A stretch of 64,000 nucleotides of DNA from Paraburkholderia azotifigens. GTDB taxonomy: Bacteria > Pseudomonadota > Gammaproteobacteria > Burkholderiales > Burkholderiaceae. Positions 16,194-24,910 of the stretch are shown here, piece after piece. The number at the start of each line of letters is the position of its first letter. Within the stretch, counting starts at the first letter, position 1. The DNA is taken from positions 434,001 through 498,000 of the forward strand of contig NZ_VOQS01000005.1 of the NCBI RefSeq assembly GCF_007995085.1. Reading direction: 5' to 3'. Below the pieces are notes generated by a model, which saw only the letters and a program-made list of their open reading frames with translations, searched no databases and was not told the DNA's origin. Made by a program: the position numbers and the translations under genes.

Positions 16194-17744
16194 GTGTCTT
16201 CCGTGACACGTCCACCTGGAATCGCAGTGCTGCTCGGGGCAGTCTGCCTGAACGGATGCATGCGTGTCGGACCGGACTTCCAGCCGCAGCACGAAGCGTG
16301 GAGCGAGCACTGGCGCAGCGCGTCGATCGAGCAGGTCACGCAGACGGGCGCGCAACCCGATATCCGCCAATGGTGGCGGATATTCGGCGACCCGAATCTC
16401 GAGCGGTTGATTGCCGAGGCGGATGCGGGCAACGGCGACCTGAAGATTGCCGGTCTGCGCGTGCTCGAAGCACGCGCGCAACTCGGCATCGCGCTCGCGG
16501 GACGCTATCCGCAAGTGCAGCAGGCGAGCGCCGATGTGCTGTACGCGGCACGCAAGCGTTCCGATGGGTTCAACACCCGCTCGGGCGGTTACTGGCAGTA
16601 CGGGGCGGGCGTCAGCATCGGTTGGGAACTGGATTTCTGGGGGCGTTTCAGCCGCGCGATCGAATCGGCCGATGCCGCGTTTTTTGCCGCGCAGGCCAAC
16701 CGCGAGGCGGCGCTCGTTCTGTTGCATGCACAGGTCGCCGACACCTACTTCACGATGCGCACCGCCGAGGCGCGGTTGCGTATCGCACGCGAGAACGCCC
16801 AGTTGCAGAAGCGCAGCTTCGACATCGCGCAAAAGCTCTTCAAGAGCGGCGAGACGGACGAACTCGATCTGCAGCAGGCGAAGACGCAGTATCTCGGCAC
16901 GCTGAGCAGCATCCCGGAGCTGGAAAGCCAGATCGTGCTCGCGCATCACGCGCTGTCGGTACTGCTGGGCCGCCCGCCAGGAGCGCTGCCGGAACTCGAT
17001 ACGCAATCGGGCAAGGAGGGCGTGGTTCCGCTCGTGAACCGCGCCGTGCTGCATGACGTGCCCGCCGATCTGCTGCTGCGGCGCCCCGACGTTCGCGCTG
17101 CCGAATATCAGATGGCGGCGCAGTCGGCGCAGATCGGCGTGGCGAAAGCGGATCTTTACCCATCCGTGTCGTTGCTGGGCTCGCTCGTATGGAGCGCCAG
17201 TTCGCTCACGGGTTCGCCGAACACGCTGGCGCTCGTGGCCGGTCCGAGCGTCACGTGGAATCTGTTCGACCACGGCCGGATCACCAACAACGTGCGCGTG
17301 CAGGACGCCCGGCTGCAACAGTTGACCGTTGCGTATCAGAACACCGTGCGAGAAGCGGCGCGCGAAGCCGACGATGCTGCGACGGCGCTGATCGCCGCCC
17401 TGCAGCGCGACACGATCCTGAACGACGCACAAGGGGCCGCGCGGCGCTCGCTCACGCTCGCCAATACGATCTATCGCGAAGGCTATTCGGACTTTCAGCG
17501 GGTGCTCGATGCGCAGCGCGCGCTCTTCGCTCAGCAGGACGCCTATGTCGTCAACCGCAGCAATGCCGTCGGCGACCTCATTGCGCTCTACAAGGCGCTC
17601 GGCGGAGGCTGGGACACGGAACAGCCGCTGATCGACGCGGCGACCCGAACGCAGATGCAGCAACGCACCGACTGGGACGATCTGCTGAACGATGCGGGAT
17701 CGGCATCCGTCTCGCGCAGTCCGGCGGAAGGTGCGTCACGATGA
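16194..17744 (+). CDS. NodT-family efflux outer-membrane lipoprotein
   Basis: The 516-residue TolC/NodT-type channel has a signal peptide ending in a lipobox with Cys22 (CLNGC) and a following MRVGPDF motif. It has the paired helical repeats of the family (LEARAQLGIALAGRYP; YQMAAQSAQIGVAKADLYP) and NTIYREGYSDFQRVLDAQRA. It starts at GTG with GAGG upstream. Its last four bases overlap the HlyD gene start, so channel and adaptor are co-translated. With the DUF2955 pump it would make a tripartite efflux system spanning the envelope. Confidence 0.92.
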   Translation: MSSVTRPPGIAVLLGAVCLNGCMRVGPDFQPQHEAWSEHWRSASIEQVTQTGAQPDIRQWWRIFGDPNLERLIAEADAGNGDLKIAGLRVLEARAQLGIALAGRYPQVQQASADVLYAARKRSDGFNTRSGGYWQYGAGVSIGWELDFWGRFSRAIESADAAFFAAQANREAALVLLHAQVADTYFTMRTAEARLRIARENAQLQKRSFDIAQKLFKSGETDELDLQQAKTQYLGTLSSIPELESQIVLAHHALSVLLGRPPGALPELDTQSGKEGVVPLVNRAVLHDVPADLLLRRPDVRAAEYQMAAQSAQIGVAKADLYPSVSLLGSLVWSASSLTGSPNTLALVAGPSVTWNLFDHGRITNNVRVQDARLQQLTVAYQNTVREAAREADDAATALIAALQRDTILNDAQGAARRSLTLANTIYREGYSDFQRVLDAQRALFAQQDAYVVNRSNAVGDLIALYKALGGGWDTEQPLIDAATRTQMQQRTDWDDLLNDAGSASVSRSPAEGASR

Positions 17745-18916
17745 GGGATACCTCCGGACCCCAGGCCGGTGCGCCGCCTGAGCGGCCTGAATCAGGACCC
17801 GCATCTGCACCCCCATCTGCATCTGCGCCTGCGCCTGCGTCGGCCACCGATCCGTCTGGCAAGGCGGTGAAATGGGTCGTCGGGCTGATCGTCGCGAGCC
17901 TGATCTGGTATCTGCTCGCCGACCGCTTTACGCCCTATACGCAGCAGGCGCGCATCCAGGCGTACGTCGTGCCCGTCGCCGCCGAAGTATCGGGACGCGT
18001 GACGCGCGTGTTCGTCCACAACAATCAGGAAGTCGAGGCGGGCCAGGTGCTGTTCGAAGTCGACGCCGAGCCCTACCGCATTGCCGCCGACCGCGCGCGC
18101 GCCGATCTCGAATCGACGCGCCGCCAGGTGGGCGCCAGCACGGCCGGCATCGAGTCGGCGCTGGCCGCGTTACGGGCCGCCATCGCCAACGAGGTCAAGG
18201 CGCGGCAAGACAGCGACCGGCTGGAACGGCTGTATCGCGAGGACGAGGGCACCGTGTCGCTCCGACGCCTCGAGGTCGCGCGCGCGACCCACGAGCAGGC
18301 GCAGAGTCAGGTCGCCGCCGCGCGTGCCGAAGTCGAGCGCGCGCGCGAGCAGCAGGGCGGCAGCGAGGCGGAGAACGCACAGTTGCGCAGCGCGGCGGGC
18401 GCATTGGAAAAGGCGCAACTCGACCTCGCCAATGCACGGATCAAGGCGCGCTCGGGCGGCGTCGTCACCGATCTGCGCACGGAAGTCGGCCAGTTTGCGG
18501 CGGCGGGCAGTCCCGTCATGACCTTGATTGCGATCCGCGACGTGTGGATCAGCGCGGACATGACGGAAAACAATCTCGGTCATCTCAAGCCCGGCACGCC
18601 CGTCGGCATCGCACTGGATGCGCTGCCCGGCGAGGTCTTCGAAGGACGCGTGCGCAGTATCGGCTACGGCGTGAGCGTGGGTCAGAGCACGCCGCCCGGC
18701 AGTCTGCCCACCGTGCAGAACAGCCGCGACTGGCTGCGGCCCGCGCAGCGCTTTCCCGTCGTCGTCGAATTCGATCCGGATGAGCGCGCGCGTCTGCACG
18801 ACATGCGCGTCGGAGGGCAGGCCGAGGTGATGGCATTCCCGAGTCAAGGCAATCCGCTCAACATGCTGGGACGCCTGTTCCTGCGCACGATGAGCTGGGT
18901 GTCCTACCTCTACTGA
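17741..18916 (+). CDS. HlyD/EmrA-family membrane fusion protein
   Basis: The 391-residue adaptor has an unusual Ala/Pro/Ser-rich N-terminus (about residues 5-37) before a single membrane anchor (VKWVVGLIVASLIWYLLADR). A barrel-sandwich lipoyl half (VVPVAAEVSGRVTRVFVHNN), an alpha-helical hairpin (~110-215) and a beta-barrel (SGGVVTDLRTEVGQFAAAG) follow. It overlaps the NodT stop by ATGA and precedes the DUF2955 pump by 37 bp. It should bridge inner-membrane pump and outer-membrane channel. The Pro/Ala-rich cytoplasmic stretch comes from a short degenerate repeat. Confidence 0.92.
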   Translation: MRDTSGPQAGAPPERPESGPASAPPSASAPAPASATDPSGKAVKWVVGLIVASLIWYLLADRFTPYTQQARIQAYVVPVAAEVSGRVTRVFVHNNQEVEAGQVLFEVDAEPYRIAADRARADLESTRRQVGASTAGIESALAALRAAIANEVKARQDSDRLERLYREDEGTVSLRRLEVARATHEQAQSQVAAARAEVERAREQQGGSEAENAQLRSAAGALEKAQLDLANARIKARSGGVVTDLRTEVGQFAAAGSPVMTLIAIRDVWISADMTENNLGHLKPGTPVGIALDALPGEVFEGRVRSIGYGVSVGQSTPPGSLPTVQNSRDWLRPAQRFPVVVEFDPDERARLHDMRVGGQAEVMAFPSQGNPLNMLGRLFLRTMSWVSYLY

Positions 18917-18953
18917 AACCTGTCGAGACCTGTTGAAACCTATCGAGACCGCC

Positions 18954-20000
18954 ATGCAGCCAGCGCTCCGACGTCCCGGCTCCCGCACACTGCGCATCGC
19001 CACAGGGACGGCGCTCGCTCTCGCACTCGGCTTCGGACTGGATTTGCAGATACCCGTGATCCCGCCCGTCTTCACGGTGTTTCTGCTTGCCGGACAGAAC
19101 CGGCCCTTGACGTTGAAGGCAGGCGTCGCGCTCGCAATGGTGGTGGCGCTGACGACGGGCAGCGGCCTGCTTCTCGTTCCGTTGCTGCGTCACTACGCGC
19201 TCGCCGGCGTCATGCTGACGGCCCTCATGCTGTTCCTGGCGTTTCGCTATGGATTGCGCGGCGGCAACAATCTCGTCGCGACCTTCCTTGCAGCGGGACT
19301 GACGATGATCTCGGCAGCGGGCACGGCCGACCTGCAACTTGCAGCGACCGTCGTCGGCGCGCTCGCGAAGGGGCTATTGCTTGCCGTGCTGGTATCGGCG
19401 CTGGTCCACAGACTGTTTCCCGAGCACGCGGGCGCGCGGCCGCCGCCCGCTCCGCGCGCGCTGTCCGAAGAACGGGCGGCCGCCGTCGCGCTGCGTGCCG
19501 CGCTCGTGGTGATGCCCGCGTACCTGCTTGCAATGTCCGACCCCGCGAGCTACATGCCCATCATCATGAAGTCGGTCAGCCTCGGCAGACAGACCTGCAC
19601 GACGACGGCTCGCCACGCGGCACGCGATCTGATCGGCTCGACATTGCTCGGCGGGCTGCTCGCGATCGCGGTCTGGTTCGCGCTCCGGCTCTTCGTGCAT
19701 CTGTGGATGTTCTTCTTGTGGATGATGCTGGTCGGCCTGCTGGCGGGGCGCAAGCTCGAAGGCCTGAGTCCGACGCGCTATTCGCCTGGCTTCTGGCTGA
19801 ACAGCCTCGTGACGATGATTATTCTGCTAGGGCAATCGGTGCAGGACAGCGTGGCGGGCAAGGATGTGTACGCCGCATTCGCCGTGCGCATGTGGCTCTT
19901 TCTGGCCGTCACGCTCTACGCGTGTTTCATGCTTCTGCTGTTCGAGCAATGGAGACCGGGGCGGGACGAGGCAACGTTCGACGCGCTGCGCGGATCGTGA
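18954..20000 (+). CDS. DUF2955 (FUSC-like) inner-membrane efflux protein
   Basis: The 348-residue polytopic protein is related to the fusaric-acid-resistance/AaeB-type pumps. It has an N-terminal helix cluster (IATGTALALALGFGLDL, IPVIPPVFTVFLLAG), a polar middle, and a second helix cluster. The second cluster includes MPAYLLAMSDPASYMPIIMK and LRLFVHLWMFFLWMMLVGLL. ATG at 18954 is preferred to a TTG 21 bases upstream. The spacer before it has short direct repeats (GAAACCT / GAGACCT) that obscure the RBS. It forms a tripartite export system with the two preceding genes; likely cargo is aromatic acids or similar, by family analogy only. Confidence 0.88.
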   Translation: MQPALRRPGSRTLRIATGTALALALGFGLDLQIPVIPPVFTVFLLAGQNRPLTLKAGVALAMVVALTTGSGLLLVPLLRHYALAGVMLTALMLFLAFRYGLRGGNNLVATFLAAGLTMISAAGTADLQLAATVVGALAKGLLLAVLVSALVHRLFPEHAGARPPPAPRALSEERAAAVALRAALVVMPAYLLAMSDPASYMPIIMKSVSLGRQTCTTTARHAARDLIGSTLLGGLLAIAVWFALRLFVHLWMFFLWMMLVGLLAGRKLEGLSPTRYSPGFWLNSLVTMIILLGQSVQDSVAGKDVYAAFAVRMWLFLAVTLYACFMLLLFEQWRPGRDEATFDALRGS

Positions 20001-20012
20001 GAGGAGCCTGCA

Positions 20013-20399
20013 ATGGAAAATGTAACGCGCGATACCATTGTGCGCCTGCGGGCTGGCGAGATCCTGCGGGAAATCGTCCGCACGCTCTGGTATCTCCGGG
20101 CGATCCTGGCGGGCCTTCTCGTGCTGTTCATTCTGCTGACGTTCGGCATGTACCACTGGGGCGGTCCCGTCGAGACGTTGAACCGGAACCATTCGACGCC
20201 GGAGGAAACCGTGTACTTCTGTGCAATCACGGCGTTGACCATCGGCTACGGCGATGTCGTGCCCACTTCGACATTCGGCCGCATCGATGCCGTACTGCTG
20301 GGACTGATGGGCGTGGTGTTGACAGGGTTGATCGTGGCCGCCGCCGTGCGCGGCGTGCAGGAAGCGGCGCATCGGGCGGGCGCGGAGGCGGGCCGTTAG
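20013..20399 (+). CDS. Two-helix potassium channel protein
   Basis: The 128-residue protein has two transmembrane helices (AILAGLLVLFILLTFGMYHW and VLLGLMGVVLTGLIVAAAV) around a pore loop with the K+ selectivity filter TIGYGD at 76-81. It is a minimal Ion_trans_2 (KcsA-like) channel without a regulatory domain. GAGGAG precedes the ATG and it follows the pump gene by 12 bp. Placement in an efflux/envelope operon suggests a role in membrane potential or osmotic balance during stress; inferred. Confidence 0.92.
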   Translation: MENVTRDTIVRLRAGEILREIVRTLWYLRAILAGLLVLFILLTFGMYHWGGPVETLNRNHSTPEETVYFCAITALTIGYGDVVPTSTFGRIDAVLLGLMGVVLTGLIVAAAVRGVQEAAHRAGAEAGR

Positions 20400-20423
20400 A
20401 GGCTGCAATCGAAGGAGCCGGTT

Positions 20424-21437
20424 ATGCAAGTGCATACCATCGGATCGGCATGCGGACGGGCGAGCGATCCGCGCGTTCGAGCCCGTCCGGTCCGCAAGCT
20501 GCGGGCATTGGGCGCGGGTCTGCTGCTCGCGCTGCTGCCCTTGCAGCCGCACGCCCAACAACTGTCCGATCGCGCGGTTATCGGCGGAAACGTGAAGCGG
20601 CACGCCGACGCCGTGCTTGCTGTCATGAGCTACACGACGGTTCCCGATGTCACGACCAGTTCGCTGTCGATCAACAACGGCACGACGGGCAATCCGGGCT
20701 TCGGCCAGTCGCAGCTGGGCGGCGGGTTCACGCTCAGCAGGACGTTCCCGTTGTACATGGAAGGCACGATCGCATACAGCCGCTATGACCCGACCTTCGT
20801 CGCGACAGACGGCACGCAGCAGCGCGACGTGCCGACGAAGTGGAACACCTTCAGCGGCACGATCGGTCTGGGTTGGGACTTTCGCATCACCGACGAACTC
20901 GTGTTCCGTCCGATCCTGAACGGCACGCTCGGACGGGTGTCGAGCGATCTGAAAGTCGGGCAGTCGATCTTCAACCGCGTGACGGACAGCAACCTGCAGT
21001 TTCTCAAGAACGGCTCGCTGGACGCATATGGCTACGGCGGCTCGTTGGTGCTCGATTACGAGCACTATCGCGACAACTACGAAATCGATGCGGAACTGCG
21101 CGCGACGGATATCTATCTGCGCAGCTTCGGCGGCTCCGATGCGGTTCAGGGTTCGGCGACGGCGCAGCAATTGAGTCTCTGGACGCGCTGGCGCGCGCCG
21201 ACGGGCTGGCATGCGCTGGACCGTCCTGTGCGCTACGTGCTGGAGTTTGCTTACTCGCACTACTTCGGCGACAGCGCGGGCGTGCTGGGCTTCAACGATC
21301 TCACATCGCTGGGCGTCGGCCTGGAACTGGACAGCAGCCGGTATCCCATCGTCATCACCCGCACGCGCGCGCTCGTTCGCTATGTGTTTGGGCACAACGT
21401 GCATGGCGTGTCGTTTGGATTCGCGGTGAGCTTTTAG
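20424..21437 (+). CDS. Outer-membrane autotransporter-like beta-barrel protein
   Basis: The 337-residue precursor has a long N-region, then a signal peptide (LRALGAGLLLALLPLQPHAQ). The mature chain alternates polar and hydrophobic residues with many aromatic-ended strands and finishes with Phe (GVSFGFAVSF), the outer-membrane targeting signature. It resembles solitary autotransporter-like beta-domains rather than porins. GAAGGAG precedes the ATG, and it follows the channel gene by 24 bp. Function is unknown; it probably sits in the outer membrane with the efflux machinery. Confidence 0.82.
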   Translation: MQVHTIGSACGRASDPRVRARPVRKLRALGAGLLLALLPLQPHAQQLSDRAVIGGNVKRHADAVLAVMSYTTVPDVTTSSLSINNGTTGNPGFGQSQLGGGFTLSRTFPLYMEGTIAYSRYDPTFVATDGTQQRDVPTKWNTFSGTIGLGWDFRITDELVFRPILNGTLGRVSSDLKVGQSIFNRVTDSNLQFLKNGSLDAYGYGGSLVLDYEHYRDNYEIDAELRATDIYLRSFGGSDAVQGSATAQQLSLWTRWRAPTGWHALDRPVRYVLEFAYSHYFGDSAGVLGFNDLTSLGVGLELDSSRYPIVITRTRALVRYVFGHNVHGVSFGFAVSF

Positions 21438-21443
21438 CGCGAT

Positions 21444-21461
21444 ATTGGACCAAGGTCCAAT
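21444..21461. promoter_or_regulatory. DosR/NarL-like palindrome, copy 2 (ATTGGACC-AA-GGTCCAAT)
   Basis: Perfect 8-bp arms surround AA just after the beta-barrel gene, 114 bp before the winged-helix gene start. It recurs as a 14/16 match at 14714-14729. The layout resembles DevR/DosR-class sites of NarL-family regulators; the binding protein is not known here. Confidence 0.5.
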
Positions 21462-21575
21462 TTCCAGCAGTACACCTGAAGCCTATTCTTGAACCTGACG
21501 CACATCGCTCGGGATTGCGATGAGACCAGCAATCAATCTGTCGACGCCCGCGCTCGACATACTCCGAAGGCAGCC

Positions 21576-22205
21576 ATGACACGCACGATCGATATGGAGA
21601 TCGTCGAGGCTCGTGAATCGATCAGACAAGCCGCGTACGAACTGGCCCGCAGCGGTCTGTTCGACGGATGGCAAGACGTCTGGCGTGCGCTGCGCGCGCG
21701 CTTCAGCGTCGAACGGTTGACGGAGATTTTCGAGAGCACGCTTTGCCGGCTCGATATCGATCAGCGCTGCTATCGCGCGCGAAATCCGGAGGCAGCTGCG
21801 GCGAAATCAACAGGCGAATTGCCCGTCGTGACGCAACGCACGTATCCGCCACGGGCATCGGTGAAGCATCTGGCTCTGGAGCGGAACACCCGCAGGTCGG
21901 ACCGGCTGGCCAAGCGAATCCGGGCGCTGTTGGCGGACGGCCGCGAATTCACCGCGGTAGAACTCGCGCAGCGGCTGGGCACGACCCGCAACGAAGTGCT
22001 CATTGCCGCGCGCGAGATGCTCGCTGATGGCACGCTGCAGGTGGCGCGCTATGTTGCCCACGAGCGCGGCGGCCGCGGTGCGCGCGTGTTCGTGATCACG
22101 CGCACGACAGCGGGCCGACGCGATGCGGCGCGCCCTTATGTGCCGTGGCCGGAAGCGGATCCCGTGGTAACGGGCGCGTTCGATGCGATCGCGCGTCACA
22201 GATGA
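21576..22205 (+). CDS. Winged-helix regulator-like protein
   Basis: The 209-residue protein has two parts. The N-terminal helical part carries ESIRQAAYELARSGLFDGWQ and WRALRARFSVERLTEIF. The C-terminal part is consistent with a winged helix: KRIRALLADGREFTAVELAQ, LGTTRNEVLIAAREML, and a GGRGARVFVITR wing. The ATG following GAAGG is chosen; the frame is open 29 codons further up without a better start. It is the first gene after the perfect DosR-like palindrome and precedes DUF2252 by 35 bp. It may be a local regulator; DNA binding is inferred from predicted fold only. Confidence 0.68.
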   Translation: MTRTIDMEIVEARESIRQAAYELARSGLFDGWQDVWRALRARFSVERLTEIFESTLCRLDIDQRCYRARNPEAAAAKSTGELPVVTQRTYPPRASVKHLALERNTRRSDRLAKRIRALLADGREFTAVELAQRLGTTRNEVLIAAREMLADGTLQVARYVAHERGGRGARVFVITRTTAGRRDAARPYVPWPEADPVVTGAFDAIARHR

Positions 22206-22240
22206 GGACGACGCAGGCTCAATAAACGGGTTCGCAAGCC

Positions 22241-23665
22241 ATGAAAAAGCCCCAGAAGATCGAACGCGCCGCCGCGCCAGCGGAAAGCGGTGGCGCCGTG
22301 ACATCCAGACGCGTACCGCGCAGCCAGCAGTCCGAGATCGGCAATGTCGATCGCGATCCTGTCGAGTTGCTGAAGCTGAGCAGCGCGGACCGGGTCGAGC
22401 GGCTCGTGCCGCTTCGCTACGGAAGAATGCTCGCGTCGCCTTTTGCGTTCTTTCGCGGCAGCGCGATCATCCAGGCGCACGATCTTGCGGGCACGCCTGA
22501 TTCAGGCCTTGTTTTCCAGATCTGCGGCGACTGTCATCTCGCCAACTTCGGCGGCTTTGCAACGCCGGAACGCAGGCTGCTGTTCGACCTCAACGACTTC
22601 GACGAAACCAGCGAAGCGCCGTGGGAATGGGATATCAAGCGGCTCGTCGTCAGTTTCGTGCTGGCCGCGCGCAACCTGGGTTTCAAGCAAAGGCAGGCCG
22701 AGGAACTGGTGTACGCGGTCGCGCAAAGCTATCAGTCGAGAATGCAGGCGTACGCCGAGATGAGCATTCTGGAAACCTGGTATGAACAGATCACGCTGGA
22801 GCGCGTGCTGGCTGAATCGACGGAACCCGAGGTTCAGCGCAGGGTCCGGCGTGCGATGGAGCGCGCTTCGACGCGCACGCACGAATCGCTTTTGCCGAAA
22901 CTCACGCGGCGCGACGGCGACCGCCTGATCATCCTCGATGCGCCGCCTGCCGTCTTTCATATTCGGGGCGAGCAGACGCTGTTCAGCCCGGACGACGAAC
23001 TGCTGAAACTCAAGGATCTGGAGGGCGCGCAAGCGGCTGCATTCAGCGACTATCTGTCGACACTCGCGCTCGACCGCCGCCGTTTGCTCGGCTATTTCAC
23101 GTTTCAGGATCTGGCGTTCAAGGTGGTCGGCGTCGGCAGCGTCGGCACGCGCTGCGTGATCGTGCTGATGATGGACCGGCATGACAAGCCGCTGTTTCTG
23201 CAGTTCAAGGAGGCGTCGCAATCCGTCATCGCGCGATATCGCGGGAAGCGCAAGAGCGGCCATGAGGGACAACGCGTCGTCGAAGGACAGCGGTTGATGC
23301 AGGCCGCCAGCGATCCGTTTCTGGGTTGGGCGAAAGGGCCGTTGGGCAGGCACTTTTACGCACGTCAGCTGCGCGACATGAAGCTCTCCCCGCAGATCGA
23401 ACTCATGGACGCGGACATGCTCGCGCGTTACGGCGGGTTGTGCGGCTGGGTGCTGGCGCGCGCGCACGCGAAAGCCAGCGGACTCGCGGCGGAGATCAGC
23501 GATTATTTCGGACGCAGCGACAGGATGAGCGAAGCACTGATCGCGTATTCGAACCGCTACGCCGATCAGGTGGAGCACGATTACGCGCGGTTCGCGGCAG
23601 CGTGCCGGTCCGGGCAGCTCGAAGCGCGCACGGACGAAGATATGGCGGCGGATTTCCGCATCTAG
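22241..23665 (+). CDS. DUF2252 protein (protein-kinase-like fold)
   Basis: The 474-residue protein has clear DUF2252 features: LVPLRYGRMLASPFAFFRG near 55-73, the GDCHLANFG motif at 96-104, FDLNDFDE at 115-122, WEWDIKRLVVS, and late RGKRKSGHEGQRVVEGQR and LADRMSEALIAYS-like segments. GDxHxxN followed by DFD matches the catalytic loop and metal motif of aminoglycoside-phosphotransferase-type kinases. A phosphotransferase activity is therefore plausible though unproven. No good Shine-Dalgarno is visible, suggesting coupling to the preceding gene. It sits in the envelope/stress block next to SYLF and BamE-like genes. Confidence 0.88.
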   Translation: MKKPQKIERAAAPAESGGAVTSRRVPRSQQSEIGNVDRDPVELLKLSSADRVERLVPLRYGRMLASPFAFFRGSAIIQAHDLAGTPDSGLVFQICGDCHLANFGGFATPERRLLFDLNDFDETSEAPWEWDIKRLVVSFVLAARNLGFKQRQAEELVYAVAQSYQSRMQAYAEMSILETWYEQITLERVLAESTEPEVQRRVRRAMERASTRTHESLLPKLTRRDGDRLIILDAPPAVFHIRGEQTLFSPDDELLKLKDLEGAQAAAFSDYLSTLALDRRRLLGYFTFQDLAFKVVGVGSVGTRCVIVLMMDRHDKPLFLQFKEASQSVIARYRGKRKSGHEGQRVVEGQRLMQAASDPFLGWAKGPLGRHFYARQLRDMKLSPQIELMDADMLARYGGLCGWVLARAHAKASGLAAEISDYFGRSDRMSEALIAYSNRYADQVEHDYARFAAACRSGQLEARTDEDMAADFRI

Positions 23666-23693
23666 GCGTAGCAACAACACATTGGAGATGACC

Positions 23694-24269
23694 ATGCGCA
23701 GACGACACTTCTTACGCACGAGCGCCGCCGTGCTGACTGTCGCGGGACTTGGACCCACGGCAATGCAAGCCGCCGTCGCGGCCGGATCGGATGCGGCGAA
23801 GCGGCATGAAATCGACGCGAAGGTACAGGGCACATTGTCGCGGCTCTACGAGACGGTTAAGGGGTCGAAGGAACTGGTCTCCAAGGCGAACGGCGTGCTC
23901 GTGTTTCCGTCGGTGATCAAGGTCGGCTTCATCGCGGGCGGCGAGTACGGCGAGGGAGCCTTGCACGTCGGCGGGAAGACGGTGGGCTATTACAGCACGG
24001 TGTCGGGATCGTTCGGCTTGCAGGCAGGCGCGCAGTCTAAGGCCATCGTATTCCTGTTCATGACGCAGGATGCGCTCAGCAGCTTCCGCAATTCCAAAGG
24101 CTGGTCGGTGGGCGGCGAGGGATCGGTTGCGCTGTTGAAGGTCGGCGCGAACGGCGAGATCGATACGACGACGGCCACCGCGCCCGTCGAAGCGATCGTG
24201 CTGACCAATGCGGGTCTGATGGGCGACGTGTCGCTGTCGGGCACCAAGGTGTCGCGCCTGAAGATCTGA
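23694..24269 (+). CDS. SYLF/Ysc84 lipid-binding domain protein
   Basis: The 191-residue protein begins with a Tat-like signal (RRRHFLRTSAAVLTVAGLG). A SYLF/Ysc84 domain follows: the LVSKANGVLVFPSVIKVGFI segment, GEYGEGALHV, GSFGLQAGAQSKAIVFLFM and GWSVGGEGSVALLKVG. SYLF domains bind acidic phospholipids. ATG at 23694 has GGAG six bases upstream and is preferred over ATG 23688 and TTG 23682. It follows DUF2252 by 28 bp. A periplasmic, membrane-associated role is inferred. Confidence 0.88.
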   Translation: MRRRHFLRTSAAVLTVAGLGPTAMQAAVAAGSDAAKRHEIDAKVQGTLSRLYETVKGSKELVSKANGVLVFPSVIKVGFIAGGEYGEGALHVGGKTVGYYSTVSGSFGLQAGAQSKAIVFLFMTQDALSSFRNSKGWSVGGEGSVALLKVGANGEIDTTTATAPVEAIVLTNAGLMGDVSLSGTKVSRLKI

Positions 24270-24314
24270 ACGCAGAGCACGGCTGTCGTTCAGCCGGACA
24301 TCGAGCTGGGACAC

Positions 24315-24821
24315 ATGATGAACAGCCGGATGACATTCATGATGCTTTGTGCGGCGGCATCGTTGCTCGCGGGATGTGCCCAGCCGCATCAACAGATCGA
24401 GGCGGGCGCCGACCAGTCGACGGTGATCGCCCGTCTGGGTCCGCCGAAAGAAACCTATGAACTGCCGAACGGCGGCAAGCGGCTGATGTGGCCGACCCAG
24501 CCGATGGGCACGACCACGACGGCCGCCGATATCGATGCATCGGGCAAGGTGGTGAGCGTTCGCCAGGTGCTTCAGGACAACGAGTTCTATCGCGCCGAGG
24601 TCGGCAAGTGGACGCGCGACGATGTGCTCGTCAACTTCGGCCGTCCGTTCGAAACGTCGTATTTCAAGCTGATGAAACGCGAAGTCTGGTCGTACCGCTA
24701 TCTGGAGAACAACGTCGACTACATGATCTTCCACTTCTATTTCGACGATCAGGGCGTCTTGCGGACGACGCAGAAACAGCCCGATCCGATGCGCGATCCG
24801 ACCCGGCGCGGCAGGTTTTAG
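24315..24821 (+). CDS. BamE/SmpA-like lipoprotein
   Basis: The 168-residue lipoprotein has a signal ending in LLAGCAQPH (Cys21). Two copies of the BamE-type 'G..kdev...fG.P' pattern follow: DQSTVIARLGPPKETYELP and WTRDDVLVNFGRPFETSYF, each continuing with strands (KREVWSYRYLE; FHFYFDDQGVL). A duplicated BamE-like unit differs from genuine BamE (one unit, ~110 residues), so this is probably a paralogue of unknown role at the outer membrane. It lies 45 bp after the SYLF gene; a small GC-rich hairpin (24280-24296) occupies the gap. Confidence 0.85.
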   Translation: MMNSRMTFMMLCAAASLLAGCAQPHQQIEAGADQSTVIARLGPPKETYELPNGGKRLMWPTQPMGTTTTAADIDASGKVVSVRQVLQDNEFYRAEVGKWTRDDVLVNFGRPFETSYFKLMKREVWSYRYLENNVDYMIFHFYFDDQGVLRTTQKQPDPMRDPTRRGRF

Positions 24822-24910
24822 CCGCTTCGTGTCTCGCGTCATCGTAGCCCGTACGGAGTGGGAATTACCGATGTGGTTCGCCGAACGATTGTCATGAGGA
24901 GCGGATTGTC

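Noticed and set aside
24280..24296. GC hairpin CGGCTG-TCGTT-CAGCCG between SYLF and BamE-like genes as a terminator
   Set aside because: Stem of six pairs and no T-run, and the flanking genes run in the same direction 45 bp apart, so read-through is more likely.
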